From NCBI RefSeq assembly GCF_030269545.1, contig NZ_BSTN01000013.1, positions 124,001-188,000 on the forward strand: DNA of 64,000 bases, read 5' to 3'. The DNA is from Actinomadura sp. NBRC 104425. GTDB lineage: Bacteria; Actinomycetota; Actinomycetes; Streptosporangiales; Streptosporangiaceae. The notes under the pieces were generated by a model that did not search any database, was not told where the DNA came from, and worked only from the letters and a program-made list of their open reading frames with translations. The translations under genes and the position numbers were made by a program. Every line of letters starts with the position of its first letter. Position 1 is the stretch's first letter. Below, piece after piece: positions 43,673 to 52,369 of the stretch.

Positions 43673-44188
43673 TCACAGGTCGGGGTCGGTGGCCGTGGCG
43701 CCGTCGACCGGCCGCAGCGGCCTGCGCAGCGGGACGATCATCATGGAGAAGTCGGCGGCGGCGATCACGCGGTCCTCGACGTCGGTGACCCGGCATTCGA
43801 CGATCACCAGCCGGCGGCCGGCCTTGAGCACCTCGGCGCGGGCGAACACCGTGTCGCCGTGCGGCCGGCCCAGGTAGCGCACGTGCAGGTCGGCGGTGAC
43901 CAGGCTCTGCTCGCCCGGCTTGAACGCGCTGCCGCGCGCGGCGGCGGTGCCGGCGGCCACGTCGATGAGCGTGGCGATGGCGCCGCCGTGCAGGTTGCCG
44001 GTGCTGTTGAACGCCTCCGGCCGGACCGGCATGGACAGCACCGCGTGCCGTTCGCCGATCTCGACCATCTCCAGCGCCAGCAGCCGGTGCAGCGGGGTGG
44101 AGTCGCGCAGCATGGCGTGCAGCTCGTGCTGCCGCTCGGGCGGCAGGTCGGCGACGCGGACGGTGCCGGACTGCGGGGTGCTGGTCAT
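43673..44188 (-). CDS. PaaI-type hotdog-fold thioesterase
   Basis: A 171-residue hotdog protein. The signature NLHGGAIATLIDVAAGTAA (about residues 76-94) has the HGG and catalytic Asp pattern of PaaI/YbgC-like acyl-CoA thioesterases. AFNSTG just before it and DLHVRYLGRPHGDTVFARA after it fit the fold. ATG 44188 is chosen for AGGGAG upstream; ATG 44224 lacks a ribosome site. It probably hydrolyses an aromatic or short acyl-CoA. Confidence 0.9.
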   Translation of the reverse strand: MTSTPQSGTVRVADLPPERQHELHAMLRDSTPLHRLLALEMVEIGERHAVLSMPVRPEAFNSTGNLHGGAIATLIDVAAGTAAARGSAFKPGEQSLVTADLHVRYLGRPHGDTVFARAEVLKAGRRLVIVECRVTDVEDRVIAAADFSMMIVPLRRPLRPVDGATATDPDL

Positions 44189-44405
44189 GGCCGGTCTCCC
44201 TCGTGACGTGGTCTGGTTGGTCATGGGCTGGTTTCGTTATGGGCTGGATCGTCACATATAAGCGTGGTGTAAAGTCCAACGGCGCGGGGGGCGAAGCAGG
44301 CATAGCACCCGGTGGCGACCCGGTAGCCCCGTGCCGGGGATCACAGTGGTGGCACCCGCACCAGTGTGATGGGGCGAATGGTTCGACGAAGCGAGGGGGC
44401 CCGCC

Positions 44406-44978
44406 ATGAGGCACGCACGTGACGGGGCTGCCGCGGCGATGAGCGCCGCCTCCAGGATTCTGGTCGCTCGGGGCAAGAACGAGCCCCAGGAACTGGAGAA
44501 CCCCGACGTCGGCTGGGGCCAGCGCGCCCGCGACGGCGTGTGGGTACCGACCAAGGACGGCCAGCGCGTCCACATCGGGATCGACACGGCCGCCGCCGAC
44601 ACCGCGGCCCAGGTGATCCGGCCGAGCCTGCGGGTGTTCGTCGGGGTGGACGTCGACACCGACATGGTCGCGCAGACCACTTCCGGCGGCGTCCGGCTGC
44701 TGACGGTGATCCACGGGCCGGAGGCGCCCACCGAGTTCCGCCTGCCGTTCGCGCTGGCCGACGGGCTGGCGCTGGAGGCGATGCCGTCGGGCGGCTACGA
44801 CGTCGTGCACCTGCGCTACGGCGCCACCGTGGGCCGCCTGTACAGCCCGTGGGCGTGCGACTCGATGTTCCGGTCGGTCAAGGCCGACTACGTGCTGGAC
44901 GGCAATGTCGTGACGATGCGGGTCGCGCACGAGGGCGCCTACTACCCGGTCGTGGCCGACCCCCTGTACTCGCGCTGA
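44406..44978 (+). CDS. Hypothetical protein ending in a YPVVADPLY-type motif
   Basis: A 190-residue protein I do not recognise. ATG 44406 has GAGGGGG eight bases upstream. There is no signal peptide or membrane segment. Residues about 45-150 look beta-rich (RVFVGVDVDTDMVAQTT, GVRLLTVIHGPEAPTEF). The C-terminus reads GAYYPVVADPLYSR. Similar short (Y/W)PVVADP ends occur in N-terminal segments of some secreted actinobacterial proteins, so it may be an envelope-related domain standing alone (inference). It is convergent with the antiporter gene. Confidence 0.6.
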   Translation: MRHARDGAAAAMSAASRILVARGKNEPQELENPDVGWGQRARDGVWVPTKDGQRVHIGIDTAAADTAAQVIRPSLRVFVGVDVDTDMVAQTTSGGVRLLTVIHGPEAPTEFRLPFALADGLALEAMPSGGYDVVHLRYGATVGRLYSPWACDSMFRSVKADYVLDGNVVTMRVAHEGAYYPVVADPLYSR

Positions 44979-44981
44979 GCC

Positions 44982-45001
44982 GCACGCCGCCGAGCGCGTG
45001 C
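44982..45001. terminator. Weak bidirectional stem-loop between the hypothetical and antiporter genes
   Basis: GCACGC (44982-44987) and GCGTGC (44996-45001) form a 6-bp stem with an 8-base loop in the 31-base gap between convergent genes. Position is the main support. Confidence 0.4.
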
Positions 45002-45009
45002 CCGACCCG

Positions 45010-46590
45010 TCAGGGGTTGCGGCGGCGGATCAGGGCCGAGTACTCCAAGTCCAGTTCGCGGCTGATCTCGCGGAGCGTGTCGGCGCCGATGCGGCCCTTG
45101 CGGTAGAGGGCCTGCAGCTTGGCGCGCTGGGCCCGCACCAGCTCGGCGCGGACGCGGCGGCCGCTGGTGAGGGCGGTGCCGTCCGCCTCGTCCCCGCCGC
45201 CGTCGAGCCGGTCGCGCACGCGCTGCAGGCGCAGTTCCAGCATCTGCCGGAACGCGTCGGCGGTGCGGTCGTCGACCTCGTCGGCGGCGGCCATCTCCTC
45301 CAGCCGGGTCAGCGCCGCCTGCAGCGCGTCGTGCCGGGCGCGCATCGTCTCCGCGCGCCGGCGGTCCGGCTCGATCAGGTCGAACCGCCGCAGCAGCACC
45401 GGCAGCAGCGGCGCCTGCCCGACCAGCGTGACCAGCACGACCAGCGCCGCCAGCAGCACCAGCACGCCGCGGTCGGGGCCGGCCGCCGCGGGCACCGACA
45501 GCGCCATGGCGAACGAGATCGCGCCGCGCATCCCGCCCATGCCGATCACCACGCGCTGCCGCCGGCCCAGCCCGCGGCGGCTGCGGCGGCCGCCGGGCAC
45601 CAGCACCGCCAGCGGCCCGGTCGCCGTCTCCCACACCAGCCGCACCGCCACCACCACGGCCGCCAGCGCGAGCGCGGCCCAGCCGACCTCCGTCCAGGTG
45701 TGGCCGTGCGGCTCGCGCAGCACCTGGCGGATCTGCAGCCCGAGCAGCACGAACAGCGCCGACTCCAGCAGGAACACCAGGATGCGCCAGAACGCGCCGC
45801 CGACCAGCCGGGACGCCGACTGCAGCACGCCCTCGGAGCGGGTGCCGATGTAGAACCCGGCGGTCACGGTCGCCAGCACCCCGGACCCGCCGAGGTTCTC
45901 CGCCGGGATGAACGCCAGGTAGGGGGTGATCAGTGACAGGATGATCTGGCTGCTGGGGTCCTGGATGCGGCGCCGCAGCCGGCGCACGGCCAGGCCGACC
46001 GCCAGCCCGTAGGCCACGCCGACGAACGCGACCTGCGCCAGCCGGGCGGCGGCGTGCCCGACGGTGAACGGCGTGGCCAGCGCCTCGACCGCCAGCCCGA
46101 AGACGGTCAGCGCCACCCCGTCGTTGATCAGGCTCTCGCCCTCCAGGATCGTCACCATGCGGCGAGGCGCGCCCAGCCGCTGGATCACGGAGGTGGCGGC
46201 GACGGCGTCGGTGGGCGCCACCGCGGCGCCGAAGGCGAACGCCGCGGCCCAGCCGACCCCGGGCAGCAGCGCGTACGCGGTCGCCGCCACCGCCGCGGTC
46301 GTGGCGGCGGTGAGCCCGACCGCCAGCGTGAAGATGGGCACCGCGTCGGCGCGGGCCTCGCGGGGCGCGGTGAAGAACGCGGGGTGGTACACCAGCGGCG
46401 GCAGGAACCCCATGAGGACGACCTCCGGCGGCACCCGCACCGGCGGCAGCCCCGGCACGAACCCGGCCGCCACGCCCAGCACGACCATCAGGATCGCGTC
46501 GGGCACGGGCATCCGCCCGGCCAGCGCGCGGGCCGCCAGCACGACGACCGCGACGACCAGGAAGACGACGAAGATCCGTTCCTCGACCAC
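45010..46590 (-). CDS. CPA1-family Na+/H+ antiporter (NhaP/YjcE type)
   Basis: A 526-residue cation/proton antiporter with about 12 hydrophobic segments in the first 400 residues. The transport-site motifs FGAAVAPTDAVAATSV (about residues 119-134, Asp) and ILEGESLINDGVAL (about 147-160, Asn-Asp) are those of CPA1 exchangers. The cytoplasmic tail (about 410-526) is helical and charged and probably regulatory. It swaps internal Na+ or K+ for external H+ in pH and salt homeostasis. It diverges from the CGNR regulator gene. Confidence 0.92.
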   Translation of the reverse strand: MVEERIFVVFLVVAVVVLAARALAGRMPVPDAILMVVLGVAAGFVPGLPPVRVPPEVVLMGFLPPLVYHPAFFTAPREARADAVPIFTLAVGLTAATTAAVAATAYALLPGVGWAAAFAFGAAVAPTDAVAATSVIQRLGAPRRMVTILEGESLINDGVALTVFGLAVEALATPFTVGHAAARLAQVAFVGVAYGLAVGLAVRRLRRRIQDPSSQIILSLITPYLAFIPAENLGGSGVLATVTAGFYIGTRSEGVLQSASRLVGGAFWRILVFLLESALFVLLGLQIRQVLREPHGHTWTEVGWAALALAAVVVAVRLVWETATGPLAVLVPGGRRSRRGLGRRQRVVIGMGGMRGAISFAMALSVPAAAGPDRGVLVLLAALVVLVTLVGQAPLLPVLLRRFDLIEPDRRRAETMRARHDALQAALTRLEEMAAADEVDDRTADAFRQMLELRLQRVRDRLDGGGDEADGTALTSGRRVRAELVRAQRAKLQALYRKGRIGADTLREISRELDLEYSALIRRRNP

Positions 46591-46702
46591 GGCGGTTACC
46601 TGTCAACGACGCCGCGGTATACGCGCATTTCCCGGCGGACCGCGGCGGATCGGGGCGCCCCGTCCCGCCACGGGGGCGGGCGCCGCGGCGGGAGGGAACG
46701 CC

Positions 46703-46736
46703 GTTCAGCCTCCGGCGCCCTGTTCAGCCTCCGGCG
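46703..46736. repeat. 15-bp direct repeat upstream of the CGNR regulator gene
   Basis: GTTCAGCCTCCGGCG occurs at 46703-46717 and 46722-46736 (19-base period), about 90 bases before the CGNR start. An A/T-rich patch (CATATGGTGATAAC) follows directly and may be the -10 region. The repeat could be a regulator site. Confidence 0.5.
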
Positions 46737-46827
46737 TCATATGGTGATAACGTGCGGCGCTTTCGGGGGACGGCCCCCGTGCCGACGCGTGCCCCCACGT
46801 CCGCCGGTCTCCGAGACTGGAGTCACA

Positions 46828-47388
46828 GTGATCTTCACTCATGACGCCGAGCACGCGCTCGCCACCGTCGTCGACCTGATCAACACCGGTCCCGAGGCGT
46901 CGGGGGAGGAGCGGCTGGCCGATCTGGCCGCGCTGCGCGCGTTCGTCGACCGCAACCGGTTCAGCGACGTGCACCGGCTCACCGAGCGCGACCTGGAGCG
47001 CGTGCGCGACCTGCGGGGCCGGTTCCACGCGGTGTTCACCGCGGCCGACGTGCCGGAGGCGGTCCGGCTGATCAACGACATCGTCGGCGAGGTGCGCACC
47101 ACGCCGCACCTGACCGACCACGACGGCTACGACTGGCACGTGCACTTCTTCGCACCGGGCGCGCCCATGGGCGAGCACCTGGCCGCCGACTGCGGCATGG
47201 CGCTGGCGTACGTGGTGGCCGCGGGCGAGCTGGACCGGCTGCGCACCTGCGAGGCTCCCGACTGCTCGCGCGTCCTGGTGGACCTGTCCCGCAACCGCTG
47301 CCGCCGCTACTGCGACAGCCGCACCTGCGGCAACCGCATGCACGTGGCGGCCTACCGGGCCCGCCGCCGGGAGGCCGCCGCCCACTGA
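46828..47388 (+). CDS. CGNR zinc-finger transcriptional regulator
   Basis: A 186-residue protein of the ABATE/CGNR family. The N-terminal stress-induced domain (about 1-130) includes DLINTGPEASGEERLADLAALRAFV. The C-terminal zinc finger (about 142-178) has CEAPDCSRVLVDLSRNRCRR followed by YCDSRTCGNR, with all four expected Cys. It probably binds DNA. GGAG precedes GTG 46828. It diverges from the antiporter, which it may control (inference). Confidence 0.9.
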   Translation: MIFTHDAEHALATVVDLINTGPEASGEERLADLAALRAFVDRNRFSDVHRLTERDLERVRDLRGRFHAVFTAADVPEAVRLINDIVGEVRTTPHLTDHDGYDWHVHFFAPGAPMGEHLAADCGMALAYVVAAGELDRLRTCEAPDCSRVLVDLSRNRCRRYCDSRTCGNRMHVAAYRARRREAAAH

Positions 47389-47409
47389 CCCGTCGGCCCG
47401 CGCCGCCCG

Positions 47410-47441
47410 GCCGCCGCCGAGACGGTCACGGGGGCGGCGGC
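47410..47441 (+). terminator. Stem-loop downstream of the CGNR gene
   Basis: GCCGCCGCC (47410-47418) and GGCGGCGGC (47433-47441) form a perfect 9-bp stem with a 14-base loop, beginning 22 bases after the CGNR stop. There is no T-run. Confidence 0.55.
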
Positions 47442-47606
47442 GCCGCGGACGCGGCCGCCCGACCGTTGAACTCGAAGCAAATTCGGTTCAAACGGCGCCC
47501 TCCCTCGTCAGCGTCGCAACCGGGTCGCTAACCTCATATTTCACTCTCACCGCGGGGCCCTCCCCGCGGCGAGCCCGCGTGCGACCGATACGGCCAGGAG
47601 GATCCG

Positions 47607-48641
47607 CTGTCCAGGCGAGCACTCATCACCGGCATCACCGGGCAGGACGGCTCGTACCTCGCCGAGCATCTGCTCGCGCAAGGACATGAGGTCTGGGGCC
47701 TGGTCCGCGGTCAGGCCAACCCGCACGTGGCGCGGCTGCGCAAGCACGTCGGGGACGTCCGGATCACCACCGGCGACCTGCTGGACCAGGGCAGCCTGAT
47801 CTCGGCGGTGGAGCGGGTGCGGCCCGACGAGGTGTACAACCTGGGCGCGATCTCCTACGTTCCGATGTCGTGGCAGCAGGCCGAGCTCACCGCCGAGGTG
47901 ACCGGCATGGGCGTGCTGCGGATGCTGGAGGCGATCCGGGTGGTGTCGGGCATCAGCCCGTCGCGCACCCCCGGCGACGGGCAGATCCGCTTCTACCAGG
48001 CGTCGTCGTCGGAGATGTTCGGGATGGTGCGGGAGACCCCGCAGAACGAGAAGACCCCGTTCCACCCGCGCAGCCCGTACGGGGTCGCCAAGACCTACGG
48101 GCACTACATCACACAGAACTACCGCGAGTCGTACGGGATGTTCGCGGTCAGCGGCATCCTGTTCAACCACGAGTCGCCGCGGCGCGGCGCGGAGTTCGTC
48201 ACCCGCAAGGTGACGCTGGGCGTGGCGCGCATCAAGCTGGGCCTGGCCAACGAGCTGCGGCTGGGCAACCTGGAGGCGCGGCGCGACTGGGGCTTCGCCG
48301 GCGACTACGCCCGCGCGATGCAGCTGATGCTGGCGCAGGACACCCCCGAGGACTTCGTGATCGGCACGGGCGAGACCCACTCGGTGCGCGAGCTGGTGGA
48401 GTTCGCCTTCCGCACGGTCGGCCTGAACTGGCAAGACTACGTGGTGCTGGACGAGCGCTACACCCGCCCCGCCGAGGTGGACCTGCTGTGCGCCGACCCC
48501 AAGAAGGCCCGCGAGCAGCTGCGCTGGGAGCCCCGCGTCACCTTCGAGGAGCTGGTGACGATGATGGTGGAGTCCGACCTGCGGCTGCTGTCGGAGTCGA
48601 CGCGTCCCGAGGACGAGCCGTTCAGCCCCGACCACTGGTAG
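47607..48641 (+). CDS. gmd: GDP-mannose 4,6-dehydratase, apparent CTG start
   Basis: A 344-residue short-chain dehydrogenase/reductase that makes GDP-4-keto-6-deoxy-mannose from GDP-mannose. The NAD motif RRALITGITGQDGSYLAEHL lies at the extreme N-terminus, then ASSSEMFG and the catalytic SPYGVAKTYGHYI (Tyr and Lys). ATG 47727 would delete the NAD site. No ATG, GTG or TTG lies in frame before it, but CTG 47607 has a perfect AGGAGG five bases upstream and gives the family length. No fcl/GMER or rhamnose partner is adjacent, so the product (fucose, rhamnose or perosamine type) is open. Confidence 0.92.
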   Translation: MSRRALITGITGQDGSYLAEHLLAQGHEVWGLVRGQANPHVARLRKHVGDVRITTGDLLDQGSLISAVERVRPDEVYNLGAISYVPMSWQQAELTAEVTGMGVLRMLEAIRVVSGISPSRTPGDGQIRFYQASSSEMFGMVRETPQNEKTPFHPRSPYGVAKTYGHYITQNYRESYGMFAVSGILFNHESPRRGAEFVTRKVTLGVARIKLGLANELRLGNLEARRDWGFAGDYARAMQLMLAQDTPEDFVIGTGETHSVRELVEFAFRTVGLNWQDYVVLDERYTRPAEVDLLCADPKKAREQLRWEPRVTFEELVTMMVESDLRLLSESTRPEDEPFSPDHW

Positions 48642-48717
48642 CCGCCCCGGCGCCGCCGGCCCGTCCGGCGGCGTGCGACGATGCCGGTATGGCGACGCGC
48701 GGACCGGTCCGGCCCTG

Positions 48718-50298
48718 ATGCCGGACATACGGCTGGGCACCGCCCGGGGCCGCTGGGTGCTGCTGGCCACGGTGCTCGGCTCCGGCGTGGCCCTGCTGGA
48801 CTCCACGGTGGTGAACGTGGCGCTGCCGCGCCTGGCCCGCGAGCTGGACGCGTCCATGTCGGGCCTGCAGTGGACGGTCAACGCCTACACGCTCACGCTG
48901 GCCGGGTTCATCCTGCTGGGCGGCTCGCTGGGCGACCGTTACGGGCGACGCCGGGTGTTCGTGGTCGGCGTGGTGTGGTTCGCGGCCGCTTCGGCGCTGT
49001 GCGCGGCGGCGCAGGACGTGGCCATGCTGGCGGCGGCCCGGGCGCTGCAGGGCGCGGGCGGGGCGCTGCTGACGCCCGGCGCGCTGGCGCTCATCCAGGC
49101 GTCGTTCGCGCCGGAGGACCGCCCCCGCGCGGTGGGGGCCTGGTCGGGGCTGGGCGGGGTGGCGGGCGCGGTCGGCCCGCTCGTCGGGGGCTGGCTGGTG
49201 GAGGCCGCCGGGTGGCGGTGGGTGTTCCTGCTGAACCTGCCTCTGGCGGCCGTGGTGGTGCTGGTGGCGGTGCGGCGCGTGCCCGAGAGCGCCGCCCCGG
49301 GGCCGCACGGCCGCTTCGACGTCCTGGGGGCGGTGCTGGCCGCGCTGGCGCTGGCCGGAGTCACCTACGCCCTCACCGAGGCGCCGCAGGGCGCCTTCGG
49401 CGCGGTGGTGGCCGCGGCGGCGGTGGCGGGCGTGCTGTCGGCGGCGGGGTTTTTGAACGTCGAACGCTCCCGCGGCCGCGCCCACCGGGCCGGGGGCGGG
49501 CGGCGCGGCCGCCGGCAGGTGCCGCAGCCGATGCTGCCTCTGGAGCTGTTCGGGTCGCGGCAGTTCTCGGCCGTCAACGCCGTCACCTTCGTCATGTACG
49601 GCGGGATGGGCGTGCTGTTCTTCCTGTTCGTGGTGGACCTGCAGGTGGTGTCGGGGTTCACGCCCGTCGCGGCGGGCACGGCGCTGCTGCCGGTGACGGT
49701 GCTGATGCTGCTGCTGTCGGCGCGGGCGGGGGCGCTGGCGCGGCGGATCGGGCCGCGGCTGCCGATGACGGCCGGGCTGGTGGTCGCGGCGGTCGGCATG
49801 CTGCTGGTCGGGCGGGTCGGCGCGCACGCCTCCTACGTGCGGGACGTGCTGCCGGCGGTGGCGGTGTTCGGGCTGGGCCTGTCGGCGGTGGTGGCGCCGC
49901 TGACCGCGACCGTGCTGGCCGCGGTGGACGGTCGGCATGCGGGCGTCGCCAGCGGCGTCAACAACGCGGTGGCGCGCACGGCGGGGCTGCTGGCGGTGGC
50001 GGCGGTCCCGCCGCTGGCGGGGCTGACCGGCGACGCCTACGACGATCCGGCCGCGTTCTCCGGCGGGTTCGCCGCGTCGATGCGGGTGTGCGCGGGCCTG
50101 CTGCTGGCCGGGGCGGTGCTGACGGTCCTGACGGTGCGCGACGACGTCCTGCGCATCGTGCCCGACCATGAACGCGAGCCGCGCTGCACGAGCCACTGCG
50201 CGGTGGCCGCGCCGCCCCTGGAACCCGGCGACGGCGGGCCCGGCGACGGCGGGCCCGAAGCCGGGGCGGACCGACAGACCGCTCCCCCGCCCCGATAG
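48718..50298 (+). CDS. MFS drug exporter, DHA2 (14-segment) type
   Basis: A 526-residue transporter with about 14 hydrophobic segments. Motif C-like LDSTVVNVALPRLAREL is in segment 1 (about residues 25-41) and motif A-like GSLGDRYGRRRVFVVG follows segment 2. GAGGALLTPGALALIQASF and GVASGVNNAVARTAG are typical of EmrB/QacA relatives. It probably exports hydrophobic compounds by proton antiport. A hydrophilic Gly/Pro-rich tail of about 40 residues ends inside the first unit of a tandem repeat. Confidence 0.9.
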   Translation: MPDIRLGTARGRWVLLATVLGSGVALLDSTVVNVALPRLARELDASMSGLQWTVNAYTLTLAGFILLGGSLGDRYGRRRVFVVGVVWFAAASALCAAAQDVAMLAAARALQGAGGALLTPGALALIQASFAPEDRPRAVGAWSGLGGVAGAVGPLVGGWLVEAAGWRWVFLLNLPLAAVVVLVAVRRVPESAAPGPHGRFDVLGAVLAALALAGVTYALTEAPQGAFGAVVAAAAVAGVLSAAGFLNVERSRGRAHRAGGGRRGRRQVPQPMLPLELFGSRQFSAVNAVTFVMYGGMGVLFFLFVVDLQVVSGFTPVAAGTALLPVTVLMLLLSARAGALARRIGPRLPMTAGLVVAAVGMLLVGRVGAHASYVRDVLPAVAVFGLGLSAVVAPLTATVLAAVDGRHAGVASGVNNAVARTAGLLAVAAVPPLAGLTGDAYDDPAAFSGGFAASMRVCAGLLLAGAVLTVLTVRDDVLRIVPDHEREPRCTSHCAVAAPPLEPGDGGPGDGGPEAGADRQTAPPPR

Positions 50299-50360
50299 CG
50301 CGAGCCCGACAGCACGAGCCCGACAGCACGAGCCCGACAGCGCGAGCCCGATAGCACGAG
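50291..50360. repeat. Five tandem 14-bp repeats between the MFS and LysR genes
   Basis: Units CCCGAYAGCRCGAG occur at 50291, 50305, 50319, 50333 and 50347 without gaps (70 bases), differing only at two positions. The MFS stop TAG (50296-50298) lies in the first unit, and the array ends 88 bases before the LysR start. The period is not a multiple of three, so it is not protein-driven. Confidence 0.95.
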
Positions 50361-50448
50361 GACATGCGGCTCGTCCCGTCCGGCGGGCATCGGGTCCGGT
50401 TCCGGCTATGTCCGGGCCCGAATCAGTCCGTTGGCATACGGTCGGGGC

Positions 50449-51321
50449 ATGAATCTGCGGCAGCTGCGCTATGTCGTGGCGACCGCCGACCACGGGACGA
50501 TGACGTCGGCGGCACAGGCGCTCTACGTCGCCCAGCCCGCGCTGTCGCGGGCGGTCCGCGAGCTGGAACGCGAGCTCGGCGTGGAGCTGTTCGCCCGTTC
50601 CGGCCGCGGTGTGGTGCTCACCCCCGTCGGCGAGCAGGTGGTGCGGCAGGCCCGCGTGGCCCTGGGCGCGATCGAGGCGATCGAGGGGCTGTCGGTGGCG
50701 CGCGCCGAGGGGCGGGGCGCCGAACTGCGGGTGGCGACCCAGCCGTCGCTGGAGCCGGAGCTGACCGGGGGTCTGCTGCCGGGCTTCGCCCGCGAGCAGC
50801 CCGCGGTGCGGGTGCGGGTGGTGCGCTGCGCGGGCCGCGACGCGGTGACCGCGGCGCTGCGCACCGGGCGCGCCGACCTGGCCGTGACCGACCTGCCCGT
50901 GCCCGGCGACCTGGTCGCCCACCCGCTGGAGGAGCGGGAGGTGGTGCTGGTCTCCCCGCCCGGCCTCGCGCTGCGCGAGCCGGTGCCGCCGGCGGCGCTG
51001 GACGGCCTGCGGCTGATCATGCCGGCCCGCGGCGGGGCCCGCCGCGCGGAGCTGGACGCCCTGCTGGCGCCGTTCGGCGTGCGGCCGGTGCCCGCGGTGG
51101 AGTCCGACGAGCGCTCCGCCTGGCTGGGCTGGGTGCGCGCGGGCATGGGCTCGCTGGTGTGGGTCCGCAACCAGGTCGAGGACACCGGCGGACTGGTGAT
51201 CCGCTCGTTCGGGCCGCCGCTGACCCGCCTGATCGGCCTGGTGCACGCGCGCCGGCGGCTGGCACCGGCGGCCCGCGACTTTTTGGCGTTCGCCAAGGAG
51301 GCCGTCCGCGAGCAGCGCTGA
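50449..51321 (+). CDS. LysR-family regulator downstream of the MFS exporter
   Basis: A 290-residue LysR protein. The helix-turn-helix is MNLRQLRYVVATADHGTM and AQALYVAQPALSRAVRELER (about residues 22-41). The effector domain (about 90-285) has ELRVATQPSLEPELTGGLL. ATG 50449 is the family-typical start; an upstream TTG/GTG would add six unrelated residues. It follows the MFS gene on the same strand across a tandem-repeat array and may control it. Confidence 0.91.
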   Translation: MNLRQLRYVVATADHGTMTSAAQALYVAQPALSRAVRELERELGVELFARSGRGVVLTPVGEQVVRQARVALGAIEAIEGLSVARAEGRGAELRVATQPSLEPELTGGLLPGFAREQPAVRVRVVRCAGRDAVTAALRTGRADLAVTDLPVPGDLVAHPLEEREVVLVSPPGLALREPVPPAALDGLRLIMPARGGARRAELDALLAPFGVRPVPAVESDERSAWLGWVRAGMGSLVWVRNQVEDTGGLVIRSFGPPLTRLIGLVHARRRLAPAARDFLAFAKEAVREQR

Positions 51322-51439
51322 CCCGCCGCCGGCCACCGTGCCGGGGCGGTGGCCGCGCGCGGCCCCGGCCGCCGGGTGGAAGCGCTCCCGCGACGGCCGG
51401 ACCACCGCGCCGGACGGCCGGAGGGGCCGCCGGTCCGGG

Positions 51440-52369
51440 TCAGTGTCCGCCGGTGCGGACGGCTCCGTTGAGCGGCTTGTCCGGCAGCTCGACGGCGTAG
51501 GACTCCTTCACCACGTCCAGATGGTGCCAGGACTCGCGGACGGTCGCGCCGGGCACCGCGCGGATGGCGTCCAGCACCGACACCAGCTCGGCGCGGGAGG
51601 GCGCCTCGGCGTGCCCGACGATGTCGTAGCGGCCGAAGCCGGTCGCCACGTAGCGCACGCCGTCCTGCTCGGCGACCGCCTCGGCGACGCGCCGCAGCCC
51701 GCCGGTGACCGCCAGCCCGAAGCCGCCCAGCTCGCGGGCGCCCAGGGCGTGCGGGTCGGCCAGCCCGGTCACCTGGATGACGCCCGAGCGCATCAGGCGG
51801 ACCACGCGGGCCCGGGTGGCGGCCTGCGACAGGCCGATGATGTTGGCCAGCCGGGTGTAGGGCGCGCGGCCGTCGCGCTGCAGCTCCTGCAGCAGCCGCC
51901 AGTCGATGTCGTCGAGGCTCACCTCGCCCAGTTCGCGCACCACCGAGTGGGTGTCGCGGACCGTGGTCACCGACCGGAACACCTCGGCGGCGCGCACGCC
52001 GGGCACCGAGCGGATGTGGTCCACCTCGGCGGCCAGGGCCGCGTCGTCGCGGGTGCGCACCTGGGCGACCAGGTCGTGCGGGCCGGCCGTCAGCGCGGCG
52101 AAGCTGACCGCGGGCCGGGCGGCGATGATCCCGGCGACCTCCCGGGCCGAGCCGTCGACGGTGACCGAGACGTGCCCGATCGCCTCCGCGCCGACCACCG
52201 CGGCGTGCACGATGCCGACGACGCGCACCACCTCGGACTCGAGAAGGTGCTGCACCCGCGCCCGCACGGCCGTGCGGGACAGCCCGACGCGGTCGGCGAG
52301 CGCCTGGAACGTCGCCCTGCCATCCCGCTGGAGCTCGCGGACGAGCACGGCGTCGACCGCATCCAGCAC
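51440..52369 (-). CDS. Double-unit Lrp/AsnC-family regulator
   Basis: A 309-residue protein made of two Lrp/AsnC units in tandem. The first helix-turn-helix is ELQRDGRATFQALADRVGLS (about residues 9-28) and the second ELQRDGRAPYTRLANIIGLS (about 161-180). Each is followed by a RAM/AsnC ligand domain. Usual Lrp proteins are about 150 residues and dimerise, so this is a covalent dimer. GTG 52369 has GGAGGA five bases upstream; GTG 52387 would add six residues. It may sense an amino acid; the target is unknown. Confidence 0.88.
   Translation of the reverse strand: MLDAVDAVLVRELQRDGRATFQALADRVGLSRTAVRARVQHLLESEVVRVVGIVHAAVVGAEAIGHVSVTVDGSAREVAGIIAARPAVSFAALTAGPHDLVAQVRTRDDAALAAEVDHIRSVPGVRAAEVFRSVTTVRDTHSVVRELGEVSLDDIDWRLLQELQRDGRAPYTRLANIIGLSQAATRARVVRLMRSGVIQVTGLADPHALGARELGGFGLAVTGGLRRVAEAVAEQDGVRYVATGFGRYDIVGHAEAPSRAELVSVLDAIRAVPGATVRESWHHLDVVKESYAVELPDKPLNGAVRTGGH

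Noticed and set aside
47547-48881. A long minus-strand open frame opposite gmd
   Set aside because: It mirrors the GC-biased gmd and MFS coding frames, is His/Arg/Gln-rich, and has no recognisable domain.
50291-50360. CRISPR array
   Set aside because: The 14-bp units are directly contiguous with no spacers, so this is a plain tandem repeat.
48622-51405. A 927-codon minus-strand open frame opposite the MFS exporter and LysR genes
   Set aside because: It is a shadow of high-GC coding DNA with low-complexity Arg/His/Gln content; the plus-strand genes have clear domains.
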